From the NCBI RefSeq assembly GCF_036699995.1, contig NZ_CP144906.1, forward strand, positions 3,235,001-3,299,000: DNA of 64,000 nucleotides. The letters are read 5' to 3'. Every line of letters starts with the position of its first letter. Within the stretch, counting starts at the first letter, position 1. The stretch is from Clostridium beijerinckii (lineage in GTDB: Bacteria; Bacillota; Clostridia; Clostridiales; Clostridiaceae). Made by a program: the position numbers and the translations under genes. The notes under the pieces are model-generated. The model searched no databases. It was not told the DNA's origin and saw only the letters and a list, made by a program, of their open reading frames with translations. Positions 9,922-19,982 of this stretch are shown in pieces.

Positions 9922-12900
9922 TTATAAACTTATATTTCCATTCATATCTTCTGTTCTTTGTGATTCTCTAGAATGAATCTTTTTTCTAAACTTTCTTTTC
10001 AAATCATCAAAAACTGTATACATGATTGGTACTACAAATAATGTTAAAATTGTAGAAGTAACTAATCCACCAATTACAGCTTCTGCCATTGGTGCACGCA
10101 TTTCAGATCCCATGCCATTAGATATAGCAAGAGGAATCATTCCAAAGATCATAGCTAAAGTAGTCATAACTATTGGTCGCAATCTTATTAAACCCGATTG
10201 CTTGATAGCTTCTTCTCTTTCCATGCCTTCGTTAATTCTTTGCTTAGCTGCATCTATAAGCAATATTCCATTCTTTGCAACTAACCCCATAAGCATTATT
10301 ATACCTATAATAGACATTAAACTTAATTGAGTTTTGCAAACAAATAAACCTAAAACAGCTCCAATTATTGCAAGTGGCAAAGAGAATAATATAGATATAG
10401 GATCAACGAAGCTTTCAAACTGTGCTGCCATAACTAAATATAAGAATAATGCAGCCATAGCCATTGCCTGCTCTAAACTTCCGAGGCTGCTTGTCATAGA
10501 TCCCCCAGCTCCTCCTAAAGATACCGAAATACCTTCTGGCATATTCATTTGAGTTTGAATCTTTTTCATGAATGAATTCATGAAAGTTCCTGAAGCTGAA
10601 CCTGAAATATTACAAGATATCTGCATTTCTGCAAGTCTATCATATCTAGTCAACTGTGCTGACGCTGTTTCAAAAACCTCATCTGTTACTTCTGATAGAG
10701 GAACGAGCTTATTATTTGAACCTGAAACATAAACTTGTTTAAGATTATCAAGGCTTGCACGTTGATCTTTTTGTAAATATAATACTACGTTATCTCTATT
10801 TTTTCCATCATCATACTTAGTTACAGTCGTACCACTAAATAAAGTCTTTAACGTAGTCGCAGCATCCGAACTGCTTACTCCTAAATCTGCCGCTTTATCG
10901 CGATTAACTTCTAAAGCTATTTCTGGAAGACCTGATTTATCATTACTACTTATTTCTCTTACCCCAGACTCTTTAGCCAATTCTTCTTTTACTTTTTGTC
11001 CAAAAGCTTGAAGCTCTTCCCTATTGTCTCCAACAAGTTCAAAAGTTGCATCTTTTGATGATCTTCCACCACTTGCCATAGAGGCAGCTGCTACTGACAC
11101 TTGTGCTCCTGGTATGTTCTGTAGATTTCCACTAAGTTTTCTAGCAAAATCTCTTGAATTTTCTTTACGTTTGTTTTTGTCTGTTAGTTCTATTTTAATT
11201 GATGAACTATTTTTTGAAACAGTAGTATACATACCACTGACCTCTGGATATTTCTTAATAATACTTTCAATTTGTTTAGCTTTTTCTGATGCATTATCTA
11301 ATGTTATACCTGAATCAAAATTTGCACTTACAGTCACTTGATTATTATCTGTTGATGGCATCATAGTAAATCCAAGAGATGAAATAAGTGTAAGACTTCC
11401 TGCAAACATAACTCCTGCAACTATTATAATTATTAGTCTATGATGAAGAGACATAACTAAAAGCCTTGAATACTTATGCGCTAAGATATCAAACTTACTA
11501 TTAAATCCCTTAAAGAATTTGCTAAGAATATTTTCTTTTTTATTTCTTTTTATTCTTAACATTTTAGATGATAGCATAGGCACAAGAGTAAAGGATATAA
11601 ACAATGAGACTGCCATACTAAATACAACTGTTAGGCCAAATTGAAAGAAGTATCTTCCAATTGTTCCACTTACCATTGATACTGGTAAGAATACAGAGAT
11701 AACAGCTGATGTTGTAGCTATTACGGCAAAGCCTATTTCAGAAGTCGCTTCTCTAGCTGCCTCTCTTGGAGATTTTCCCATATGCAAATGCCGCACAATA
11801 TTTTCTATAACAACTATAGCATCATCTATCAAAAGTCCTACAGCAACTGATAATGCCATTAAAGTCATTGTATTTAGAGAAAAAGCTTTTACCTTCATGC
11901 AAACAAAAGTTGTTATTATTGAAATTGGAAGTGTTGTTGCACTTATAAGGGTACTTTCCCATTCATTTAAAAATAAGAATACTATGACAACTGCTAGTAT
12001 ACAACCATCCCTCATAGTTTCTAAAACACTATCTATTGTGCTTTGTATTGATACTGAATCATCACTTACAATATCAACATGCACCCCTTTTGGTAAAGAT
12101 GATTTAAGCTTAGTCAATGTCTTTTTTACATCGTCTGCCAATTGAACAGTATTTGAACCAGATTGCTTAACTATATCAATACCAATTGCTGGCTTTCCAT
12201 CGTAATATGCATAACTGCTTCTATCTGCAACTCCATCTTCTACTTCTGCAATATCTTTTACTCTGATTTCCGTACCATTTTTATTAGCTATTAAGATATT
12301 TTTAAAATCATCTACTTTTTTTATCTTACTGCTTATTTTAACAGAAATCTCATTATCTTTATCGGTGATTTTCCCCGTAGATTGGTCTACATTATCCTTT
12401 TTAATTGCATTTGATACATCAGTTGTTGCAAGTCCATACTTTAAAAGCTTATTATTATCTAATTTTATATGGATTTCCCTTGTATCTTCACCAGATATAT
12501 TTACTGATCCAATACCAGACACTGTGTATAGTTTCTTTTCAATGGTATCAACAACATCTGATAATTGTTGGTTATCATCTAATCCGTAAACAGCAACAGA
12601 TAAAATTGATGTTGCTGATGAATCAAATTTAGAAATAATCGGTGTATCTATGTCATTTGGTAGCCCCCTAATACTTGAAACTTTATCTCTCACTTCTTGG
12701 GCTGCAACTTCTGGATCTTTATCTAAATCGAATTGTATATTAGTCCTTGAACTTCCTTCTGTTACAGTTGATGTTATATGACTAACTCCCGAAATTTTCC
12801 CAACTGCATCTTCTACAGGTTTTGTAACATTTGTCTCTATATCTGTTGGAGATCCTCCTGTTTCTGTAATGGAAACTGAAACTGATGCATTCTCAGCTTC

Positions 12901-13014
12901 TGGCATGTCATTAACAACTAATCTTTCATAACATACCATACCCACAATCGCAAAAACTAACATGATAACTGTGATAAATACTGGTCTTTTAATACTAATA
13001 TTTGCTATATTCAC
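9922..13014 (-). CDS. RND efflux transporter, AcrB/HAE1-like
   Basis: This 1030-residue protein has the AcrB/AcrD/AcrF architecture. TM1 (ISIKRPVFITVIML) is followed by a large extracytoplasmic loop, TM2-6, a central loop, TM7, a second large loop and TM8-12. TM4 has the proton-relay pair in GLLIDDAIVVIENIV, and TM10 has the Lys in MGLVAKNGILLIDA. Full length is normal. It exports lipophilic compounds using the proton gradient. The adjacent gene (12 bp upstream) encodes its fusion partner. No outer-membrane channel gene is present, consistent with a single-membrane cell. The substrate is unknown. Confidence 0.95.
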   Translation of the reverse strand: MNIANISIKRPVFITVIMLVFAIVGMVCYERLVVNDMPEAENASVSVSITETGGSPTDIETNVTKPVEDAVGKISGVSHITSTVTEGSSRTNIQFDLDKDPEVAAQEVRDKVSSIRGLPNDIDTPIISKFDSSATSILSVAVYGLDDNQQLSDVVDTIEKKLYTVSGIGSVNISGEDTREIHIKLDNNKLLKYGLATTDVSNAIKKDNVDQSTGKITDKDNEISVKISSKIKKVDDFKNILIANKNGTEIRVKDIAEVEDGVADRSSYAYYDGKPAIGIDIVKQSGSNTVQLADDVKKTLTKLKSSLPKGVHVDIVSDDSVSIQSTIDSVLETMRDGCILAVVIVFLFLNEWESTLISATTLPISIITTFVCMKVKAFSLNTMTLMALSVAVGLLIDDAIVVIENIVRHLHMGKSPREAAREATSEIGFAVIATTSAVISVFLPVSMVSGTIGRYFFQFGLTVVFSMAVSLFISFTLVPMLSSKMLRIKRNKKENILSKFFKGFNSKFDILAHKYSRLLVMSLHHRLIIIIVAGVMFAGSLTLISSLGFTMMPSTDNNQVTVSANFDSGITLDNASEKAKQIESIIKKYPEVSGMYTTVSKNSSSIKIELTDKNKRKENSRDFARKLSGNLQNIPGAQVSVAAASMASGGRSSKDATFELVGDNREELQAFGQKVKEELAKESGVREISSNDKSGLPEIALEVNRDKAADLGVSSSDAATTLKTLFSGTTVTKYDDGKNRDNVVLYLQKDQRASLDNLKQVYVSGSNNKLVPLSEVTDEVFETASAQLTRYDRLAEMQISCNISGSASGTFMNSFMKKIQTQMNMPEGISVSLGGAGGSMTSSLGSLEQAMAMAALFLYLVMAAQFESFVDPISILFSLPLAIIGAVLGLFVCKTQLSLMSIIGIIMLMGLVAKNGILLIDAAKQRINEGMEREEAIKQSGLIRLRPIVMTTLAMIFGMIPLAISNGMGSEMRAPMAEAVIGGLVTSTILTLFVVPIMYTVFDDLKRKFRKKIHSRESQRTEDMNGNISL

Positions 13015-13026
13015 CTATGGTCCCTC

Positions 13027-14289
13027 CTACTTAGAAGTTGTGTCTTCTGTGCTGTCATCTTGCTTTACTACTGCATCTACTTCACTACCGTCTTGCAGTG
13101 TACTTGTATTTGAACAGATTATTTGATCTCCATCTTTAATGCCAGATGCTATTTCTACATTATTACCATTAGTTTCCCCAATAGTAACTTTAGTTTTCTT
13201 AGCCGTTCCATTATCATTAATAAAAACATAATAGTCGCCTTCATTTCCTACCAAAGCATTAACTGGTACAGTGATTATTTCATTGTTTTGATCACTTACA
13301 AGCGTCACCTTTCCATAAATACCTGGCAATAAAGACTTATCACTGTTATCTATTTTAACTTTGCAGTTAAATACCCTTGAAGTTGGATCAGCTGCTGCAT
13401 CAATAGTTTGTATTGTTCCATTATGAGTTTGGTCACTTCCTTCAACTATAACGGTAGCTGCCTGTCCTATTTTTACTCCACTTATTTTTTCTTGTGGTAC
13501 CTGTATTGTTGCATATACAGATGATACATCATTAACAATTGCAAGGGCTGTACCTGTAGATGCCATTTGCCCAATATTCATACTTTTACCACTTATTACT
13601 CCACTTATTGGTGCTTTAATTACTGTGTTAGCTAAATCACTTTGGTTTTTAGCTAAAGCTACCTTCTGTGCTTCTAAATTTGCTTTTGATGTTTCAATAC
13701 TTGCCTGTGAACTTTGAATACTTGCATTTCCTGAATCATAATCTGCCTTAGCTGAATTTAAAGCTTTTTCAGCTGCTTGAAGATCTGTTTGTGATATTGC
13801 TCCACCATCAAATAGTGATTTTTGTCTTTCGTAATTACGCTGAGCATCATCTAAATTAATTTTATACTTTTGCAGGGCTGCCTGCGATACATTTAATGAT
13901 TGCTCTGCTACTTCTACTTGTTTCTCATTCACAGCTATTTGAGCTTGTGCAGTTTTTATACTATTTTGTATATCTTGATCATCTAAAGTTGCTATTGTAT
14001 CACCTGCATTTACATATTGTCCATTTTCAACTGATACGGAAACAATTTTCGCTGCTATTTTACTTGTTACTGTACCTTGTTGAACAGCCTCTAAACTAGC
14101 CTTGTATGCATCTCCTGCATTTTTTTCTACTGTTTTAGCTGTCTGTACTTCTACTGATGTTTTGCTTGCAACTGCTTGAGTTGATTTGCCTTTTGCACTT
14201 GCTGATAACCTACTTTTAAGTGCAATTGCTCCCCCTACCACAACTGCAATAATCACAGCATACACAACTATTTTTTTTACGTTTTTCAT
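13027..14289 (-). CDS. RND periplasmic adaptor (membrane fusion protein)
   Basis: This 420-residue HlyD/AcrA-type adaptor has a single N-terminal membrane anchor (about 8-27). A lipoyl half (KIVSVSVENGQYVNAGDTIATLDD) leads into an Ala/Gln-rich alpha-hairpin coiled coil at about 115-215. The second lipoyl half (VIKAPISGVISGKSMNIGQ), a beta-barrel and a C-terminal membrane-proximal domain follow. It bridges the RND pump to the cell exterior. AGGAGGATCACA precedes ATG, and it is the first gene of the two-gene operon. A two-component system lies about 670 bp upstream in the same direction and may control it (inference). Confidence 0.93.
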   Translation of the reverse strand: MKNVKKIVVYAVIIAVVVGGAIALKSRLSASAKGKSTQAVASKTSVEVQTAKTVEKNAGDAYKASLEAVQQGTVTSKIAAKIVSVSVENGQYVNAGDTIATLDDQDIQNSIKTAQAQIAVNEKQVEVAEQSLNVSQAALQKYKINLDDAQRNYERQKSLFDGGAISQTDLQAAEKALNSAKADYDSGNASIQSSQASIETSKANLEAQKVALAKNQSDLANTVIKAPISGVISGKSMNIGQMASTGTALAIVNDVSSVYATIQVPQEKISGVKIGQAATVIVEGSDQTHNGTIQTIDAAADPTSRVFNCKVKIDNSDKSLLPGIYGKVTLVSDQNNEIITVPVNALVGNEGDYYVFINDNGTAKKTKVTIGETNGNNVEIASGIKDGDQIICSNTSTLQDGSEVDAVVKQDDSTEDTTSK

Positions 14290-14959
14290 TGTGATCCTCC
14301 TCTATTTGTAACATCATATATTGCTTTTCTTATATAATTACTTCTATATCTTCTTTTGCTTCCACTCCTCTTAAAACACTCCTATGGATAATTTTCATTT
14401 TTGCTCATGTTTATTAAACTTCTGAGAATTTAACATTCAACTTATCTATAATTCTTAGAAGCATAATTTTATATAATCCCATTGTCATTAGTCATATTTT
14501 CACATTATGTAGAATACTATCAATCTGGGCATCTATGTATATTTTTTCATATCTTTATAAACAATTTCTAAACTTTTTTAGATTTTAAAATATAATCTAA
14601 AACTAACGATATAATTTTCAAGATAAAAACAGAAATGGCTACCCCACGCTCTCTTTTGATTACTTTTTTACAAGTTAACCTCAGCCTCATCTTATTTATA
14701 TAACCGCCTTTGAAAACTCAAAAGTTTTATTCCATTCTAGTATTATAAATACTAGAAAATAAAAAGATCTTAGATTAATAAATTTATTATTAGTCTAAGA
14801 TCTTTTCTTAATTTTATAGATATACAGTTTAAACATTTAACTTTTTAAATAAACATATTTACAAATTTTCCAAAACTTCAACATTACATATTCATTAAAA
14901 ATTATAACTTAAATGTAAGTAATACTTCTTATCTCATTTGCTATATTTTTAATAATGAA
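14290..14959. other. Intergenic region between response regulator and efflux operon
   Basis: Holds the promoter region of the adaptor gene and the terminator at 14761-14807. No gene or remnant was recognised. Confidence 0.5.
14761..14807 (-). terminator. Terminator of the response regulator gene
   Basis: AAAGATCTTAGA pairs with TCTAAGATCTTT, extended by AT pairs. On the minus strand TTTTTATTTT follows. Confidence 0.8.
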
Positions 14960-15658
14960 CTATAATTTAAATCTATATCCCGCGCCCCACACAGTCTCAA
15001 TGAATTGAGGATTGCTGCTATCTTCCTCAATTTTATCTCTTATTCTATTAATATGCACAGTAACAGTTGCAACATCTGCAAAGGAATCCATACCCCAAAT
15101 TCTGTCTAAAAGAATTGTTTTTGAAAATACGATATTAGGATTTGTTGCTAAAAATAACAGCAATTCAAATTCTTTGTTAGCCAATTTAACTTCTTTATCA
15201 GCTACATATACCCTTCGTTCCCTTTTTAATATTTTTAACCTTTTAAATACCATGACTCCATTACCTATATTGTCTTTTTTACCAATTGAAGTTAGTCTAT
15301 CATAGCGTGAAAGATGTGCATTTACTCTAGCGACAAGCTCACTTGGATCAAAAGGCTTAACAATATAATCATCTGCTCCAATATTAAAACCTTTTATTTT
15401 ATCTACCGAATCCTTTTTAGCTGTAACCATCAGTATAGGTATCTCCTTATTACTTCTTATCTCTTTGCAAAGCTGAAACCCATCTTTACTTGGAAGCATT
15501 AAATCAAGCAGTATTAAATCAAATTCCTTATTCAATGCAAAATTTAATCCGTCTTCTCCATTAAAGGCAATTTCAGTTTTAAATCCGCTTGCCTCAAGAT
15601 AATCCCTTTCTAGTTCTGCAATCAATTTATCATCTTCTATTATCAATATTCTTCGCAT
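14960..15658 (-). CDS. OmpR/PhoB-family response regulator
   Basis: A receiver domain (about 1-115) with phospho-acceptor Asp in LILLDLMLP and conserved Lys in IVKPFDP is followed by a winged-helix DNA-binding domain ending in VWGAGYRFKL. I place the start at MRRILIIEDD (ATG 15656-15658) because GGGAGAAAAGAAG sits just before it; an ATG at 15671-15673 lacks a ribosome site. The partner kinase is upstream, separated by about 170 bp, so the order is kinase first, the reverse of the common layout. It lies between two efflux operons and is a plausible regulator of one or both. Confidence 0.93.
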   Translation of the reverse strand: MRRILIIEDDKLIAELERDYLEASGFKTEIAFNGEDGLNFALNKEFDLILLDLMLPSKDGFQLCKEIRSNKEIPILMVTAKKDSVDKIKGFNIGADDYIVKPFDPSELVARVNAHLSRYDRLTSIGKKDNIGNGVMVFKRLKILKRERRVYVADKEVKLANKEFELLLFLATNPNIVFSKTILLDRIWGMDSFADVATVTVHINRIRDKIEEDSSNPQFIETVWGAGYRFKL

Positions 15659-15832
15659 CTTCTTTTCTCCCATTATGTTTATATGTAATTAAGCTTAATA
15701 AGCAATATAATTTTTCTTACCGCAATAAATATATAAACTCTAAATAATGTAATTCTTTTTTTATCGTTTAGTCCACAATTCCTTCTAGCTTAAGATATAT
15801 TTTTATAAATTAACCTTTTTAGAATATATATG

Positions 15833-17287
15833 TTAAATTTTCTTATTAATCGGCAAAGTTATAATAATAGCTAATCCATTGTCATTTTTAGCAGTAATTG
15901 TACCATTATGAGCTTTTATTATATATTCGCAAATTGAAAGCCCAAGTCCACTTCCTTCACTTGAATTGGCTCTCGATTGGTCTTCCCTATAAAAACTAGC
16001 AAATAGTTTTGATAAATTTTCTTCTAAAACTCCTGGCCCATCATCCTTTATTTTTAAAACAACGCTGCCTTCCATTTCTTCTATGGTAATATCTACCTTA
16101 CCATATTCTTGCACTTTGTATTTTACACTATTCTCGAGTATATTTGTAAGCACTCTTCGAATTTCTTCAAAATCCATTCTAATAAAAATATTATCTTTAC
16201 AATTATTTTTATAAGTTAAATCAATACCCTTGCCTCTAAATTCTGGTATAGCATTACTAAAAAAATCTAAAAAGAACTCATTGCAATTTATATTTTCAAA
16301 GTTAAAAGGAAATTTTCCAGTATCTAATTTGGAAAAGAAAAATAATTTATCTACAAGATTGTCCATATCACAAGTTTTACTATATATAATTTCATAATAC
16401 CTTTCACGTTTTTCATCTGTATTTGCAATTCCATCCTTTAATCCTTTTGAATATCCTTTAATTGTTGTTAATGGTGTACGTAAATCATGAGATATTCCTG
16501 CGACCAATTCCTTTCTATTTTGCTCATATTTTAGCTGCATATCAATTGATTCTTTAAGCCTTACTCTCATCTTATCAAAATCCCTACAAACTTTTGCAAA
16601 TTCATCTGTCCCTTTATAACTCAGCTTAAAATCAAGGTTTCCTTCTTCTATTTGCCCTGCGCCATAGCTTAGTAACTCTAAAGGTTTAATCAAACTTTTA
16701 GATACTCTTGATGATAATATACCATTAGTTAACATAATTATAAGCAGCGCTACTATGAATACAACCCCCATGTAACTTAATAGAAAAGTTCTTGCTTCTG
16801 CTTTCATTTGCTGTCTGCTCATTAAATTATTATTTGATTTTACAGCAAGCATATTAATATTTTTTCCATCTTTAGTTAAACTATTTTTAACTAAACTAAT
16901 AGAATTAACCTCAAGAACTATAGAATCTGAAGATGTAAGAACGTCTCGTTCAAGCTTGGACATAGCATTTTTATCAGCATCAGTTATATTAGAAAATATC
17001 GTATCACCGTCACTCGTAATTATAAAGTCATAACCGGCATTTTTAAGATCTTCCTTCGTCTTGTTATAATCATTAATTTTATCATAATTATTCCTAATTT
17101 CTTTATTATACATAAATAAAGTTTTCTGAATAAATGATATTCCACTATCCTCTTCAAAAACTTTTATTTTCTTACCATATATCTCTGTAAATCCTTCTAG
17201 AACTCCAACTGCAATAACCACTATCAATATTGCTGGAACTATCAACATAAAAAGATTTGACATAGCCAGCCGTTTTTTTATCATCAT
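15833..17287 (-). CDS. Sensor histidine kinase (HAMP-HisKA-HATPase)
   Basis: This 484-residue kinase has TM1 at about 10-30, an extracytoplasmic sensor of about 130 residues without a recognised fold, and TM2 near 168-190. HAMP, an H-box (ISHDLRTPLT), an N-box (LTNILENSVKY) and G-boxes (DDGPGV, SGLGLSICEYI) follow. It should phosphorylate the regulator encoded immediately downstream. AAGGAGAT precedes ATG. The stimulus is unknown; flanking pumps suggest a toxic compound or envelope signal (inference). Confidence 0.93.
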   Translation of the reverse strand: MMIKKRLAMSNLFMLIVPAILIVVIAVGVLEGFTEIYGKKIKVFEEDSGISFIQKTLFMYNKEIRNNYDKINDYNKTKEDLKNAGYDFIITSDGDTIFSNITDADKNAMSKLERDVLTSSDSIVLEVNSISLVKNSLTKDGKNINMLAVKSNNNLMSRQQMKAEARTFLLSYMGVVFIVALLIIMLTNGILSSRVSKSLIKPLELLSYGAGQIEEGNLDFKLSYKGTDEFAKVCRDFDKMRVRLKESIDMQLKYEQNRKELVAGISHDLRTPLTTIKGYSKGLKDGIANTDEKRERYYEIIYSKTCDMDNLVDKLFFFSKLDTGKFPFNFENINCNEFFLDFFSNAIPEFRGKGIDLTYKNNCKDNIFIRMDFEEIRRVLTNILENSVKYKVQEYGKVDITIEEMEGSVVLKIKDDGPGVLEENLSKLFASFYREDQSRANSSEGSGLGLSICEYIIKAHNGTITAKNDNGLAIIITLPINKKI

Positions 17288-17757
17288 AATTACAATATCT
17301 CCTTCTAATTTCCCTGTTAATCAAATACTTTCATTAAAGTATGCCCCTCTAAAATGGCTAATTTTTAGCTTACTCTCATAAATTAACATAATTATAATAT
17401 AAAATACCACTTTATTCATCGTTAATCAATGCTAGTGTTTCAATAATTCGATCATTCTAAACTAATCTATCAATAACTTCACAACCAATACGACACTTAT
17501 AATAATATGACCTACTTCTATTATAAAACTACTCATTTTTACACATCTGCTCCTTATATCTATAAATTTTTACTTTATCTAGGCATGAGATGAAAGTATA
17601 ACAGCTCCAAGGTCAATCTTTACCTTAGAGCTGTTATTATTAATGTATTAATAAATTTCATGAAAAATATTCTTACAATTGTAACTGCATATTTGTTAAT
17701 TTTATATCATTCTGACAATTAATGATTTTATTCGTAAAATACCTTATTAAGTCGTTT
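17288..17757. other. Intergenic region upstream of the kinase gene
   Basis: Contains a 17600-17635 hairpin (AACAGCTCC pairing with GAGCTGTT and an inner AAGGT/ACCTT pair) just beyond the MFS gene stop, probably its terminator although no strong T-run follows. Otherwise nothing recognised. Confidence 0.5.
17600..17635 (-). terminator. Hairpin after the MFS pump operon
   Basis: AACAGCTC at 17600-17607 pairs with GAGCTGTT at 17628-17635, extended inside by AAGGT/ACCTT. The lack of a clear T-run lowers confidence. Confidence 0.5.
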
Positions 17758-19305
17758 TTATCCTTCTGCCACTACTGCATCTGTTTCTTCTTGTTTGCCT
17801 TGTTTTAATAAAAGTGTTGGAATTATTACAATAGCAGTTATGATTGAAATTATAAACATTGTCTCATTAAGTGCTTGAAGCTGTGCCTGACTTGCAACTT
17901 CCCCAAAAATCTTACTTAAAGCAATTCCTTTAGCATCACTGCTTGATATCCCGCCCTTAATAAGTGCACCTTGAAGCATTTCAAATAGCTTCATGCTATT
18001 TTTATTAAAAGATGTCACTTGCGAAGCTAAGTTAGAATAATCAACCACATTTCTATGTTGCATAATACTTGTAATAATTGTGACACCTATGGAAGTCCCT
18101 ACTTGCTTAACTGTATTAGTCAAAGCAGATGCATTTGACATTGCTGTCTTTGGTAATCCACTAAAACCTACGGTCTGAACTGGTGCCATAAGAAATCCTA
18201 CGCCAAAACCTCTAATCATTAATAGGATTGTGATATCTATATTAGCAGTATCCAACGTAATTTTCGACATACTATAACTGTTAATGCCTATCAAAATCAA
18301 CGCAAATACAGCAAATAACCTAACGTCAAATTTATTACCAATTTTTCCATATAAAATCATTGATATAGCTGTCGCTATTGCTTCTGGAAATAAAATCAAG
18401 CCTGTACTCATCGAATCAAGACCCTTTATTTGTTGAAGAAATATTGGCATCAGAAACACACCACCATAAAGCGCTAACATCGCAACATTCATTATAATAT
18501 TACTCATACAGAATGTATAATTCTTTAAAAGTTTTAAATCAAGCAAGGGTTCTTCAATAAGTAATTCATTTACAACAAATATTAAAAGGCTGTAACATCC
18601 AACAATCATAAGAATGATATTTTTTATGTCGTTCCAGTCCAAATCACTTTTCCCAAGTACATAGAGAACGCATGACATTCCGATACTTGAAGTTAAAAAT
18701 CCAATAATGTCGAATTTCTTTGAGGACTTATGTTCCGATTTCTTAAATATAAGTATAGCCATTATTGTAGCTGCTATTCCAACTGGAAGGTTTATAAAAA
18801 AGAGAAATCTCCAATTGAAATTTTGAATGATATATCCACCTAAACTTGGTCCTAGGGCAGGTGCCGCCATTACGCACATTCCCATTACCCCTATTGCCAT
18901 TCCTAGCTCACTTTTATCAAAAGTAGTCATTAATATTGTCATACCAAGCGATATTATACAAGCTCCTCCAATTCCTTGAATTACTCTTGCAATTATCATT
19001 ATAGTTTCATTCCATGAAATACCACATAGTAATGAACCTAAAGTAAATAAAATCAACGCAGTAACAAATACATTTTTAGTTCCAAATCTATCTCCAAAAT
19101 AACTTGTTGACGGAATTGTAACTCCCAAAGTTAGAGTATATGCACTAACAACCCATTGTATTTGATCTATAGATGCATTAAATGTCTGCATCATTTTTGT
19201 AATAGAGATATTAATAATGCTTGTATCAAGATTTGCCATAAAAATTGCCATGATTACAACACTCATAATAAGCCATTTAGATGAAGATTCTTTTTTATTT
19301 TCCAT
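17758..19305 (-). CDS. EmrB/QacA-type MFS drug transporter (DHA2)
   Basis: This 515-residue, 14-helix MFS exporter has LDTSIINISITKM in TM1 (family motif D1), the motif-A loop GDRFGTKNVF, motif C (GVMGMCVMAAPALGPSLGGYI) and a repeated GxxxGP pattern in TM5. It expels lipophilic cations or drugs against the proton gradient. It is the last gene of an operon with two HlyD-type adaptors, 8 bp downstream of the short one. This arrangement resembles EmrAB. Family certain, substrate unknown. Confidence 0.94.
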   Translation of the reverse strand: MENKKESSSKWLIMSVVIMAIFMANLDTSIINISITKMMQTFNASIDQIQWVVSAYTLTLGVTIPSTSYFGDRFGTKNVFVTALILFTLGSLLCGISWNETIMIIARVIQGIGGACIISLGMTILMTTFDKSELGMAIGVMGMCVMAAPALGPSLGGYIIQNFNWRFLFFINLPVGIAATIMAILIFKKSEHKSSKKFDIIGFLTSSIGMSCVLYVLGKSDLDWNDIKNIILMIVGCYSLLIFVVNELLIEEPLLDLKLLKNYTFCMSNIIMNVAMLALYGGVFLMPIFLQQIKGLDSMSTGLILFPEAIATAISMILYGKIGNKFDVRLFAVFALILIGINSYSMSKITLDTANIDITILLMIRGFGVGFLMAPVQTVGFSGLPKTAMSNASALTNTVKQVGTSIGVTIITSIMQHRNVVDYSNLASQVTSFNKNSMKLFEMLQGALIKGGISSSDAKGIALSKIFGEVASQAQLQALNETMFIISIITAIVIIPTLLLKQGKQEETDAVVAEG

Positions 19306-19313
19306 ACTTCCAC

Positions 19314-19967
19314 CTACTTTATATGTATTTTTATATCTGCATTTGTACCAGGTAGAAGATTAGCATCATTTTTCTCAAATTCAATTTTTACAGGTACCTT
19401 TTGAACAACCTTAGTGAAAGTTCCACCAGAAGAGGATGGTAGAAGTGAAAATGCTGAATTTGAAGCTTTTCCTATATACTCAACTTTACCTTTAAATGAT
19501 TTCCCTTCAAATTGATCAATTTTTATATCTACACTTTGTCCTTCATGTAATTTTTCAACCTTGATTTCTTCTATATTAGCAGTTATATAAAGCTTTTCTG
19601 GATCAGTCATTACAGCAAGTGTCGATCCAGCCGAAACATATTGTCCCTCCTCAGCTTCCTTTTTAATAATTATCCCATTAGTTGGTGCTCTAAGTAAGGC
19701 TGAATCAATATTAGCATCTGCTAAACCATTAGCATCTACACGACCTAAAATTTGATTTTTTACATCTTTGTCCCCCTCTTTTACATTAAATTCAAGAAGT
19801 TTACCTGATACTTGTGGAGTTATGCTGATAAAATCTCCATCAACCTTTGCATCTTCTGTTGAAACAAAGTTTTCATTGTTATACCAGTAATAAAACCCTA
19901 CTCCACCAAGAGTAATTAACATTGCACATAATATTAATAAAATTATTGTTTTACGTTTTTCTTTCAT
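19314..19967 (-). CDS. Short HlyD/EmrA-like adaptor
   Basis: The 217-residue product has one N-terminal membrane helix (about 9-28) followed by the EmrA signature NFVSTEDAKVDGDFISITPQ and lipoyl-like halves (LLEFNVKEGDKDVKNQ, LLRAPTNGIIIKKEAEEG). A beta-barrel ends at LPGTNADIKIHIK. It lacks the long coiled-coil hairpin of classic EmrA, so it is short for the family. I choose the ATG at 19965-19967 because AAAGGA lies 8 nt upstream; the ATG three codons earlier overlaps that site. It sits between the lipoprotein adaptor and the pump. Confidence 0.88.
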   Translation of the reverse strand: MKEKRKTIILLILCAMLITLGGVGFYYWYNNENFVSTEDAKVDGDFISITPQVSGKLLEFNVKEGDKDVKNQILGRVDANGLADANIDSALLRAPTNGIIIKKEAEEGQYVSAGSTLAVMTDPEKLYITANIEEIKVEKLHEGQSVDIKIDQFEGKSFKGKVEYIGKASNSAFSLLPSSSGGTFTKVVQKVPVKIEFEKNDANLLPGTNADIKIHIK

Positions 19968-19982
19968 CACGGTCATCCTTTC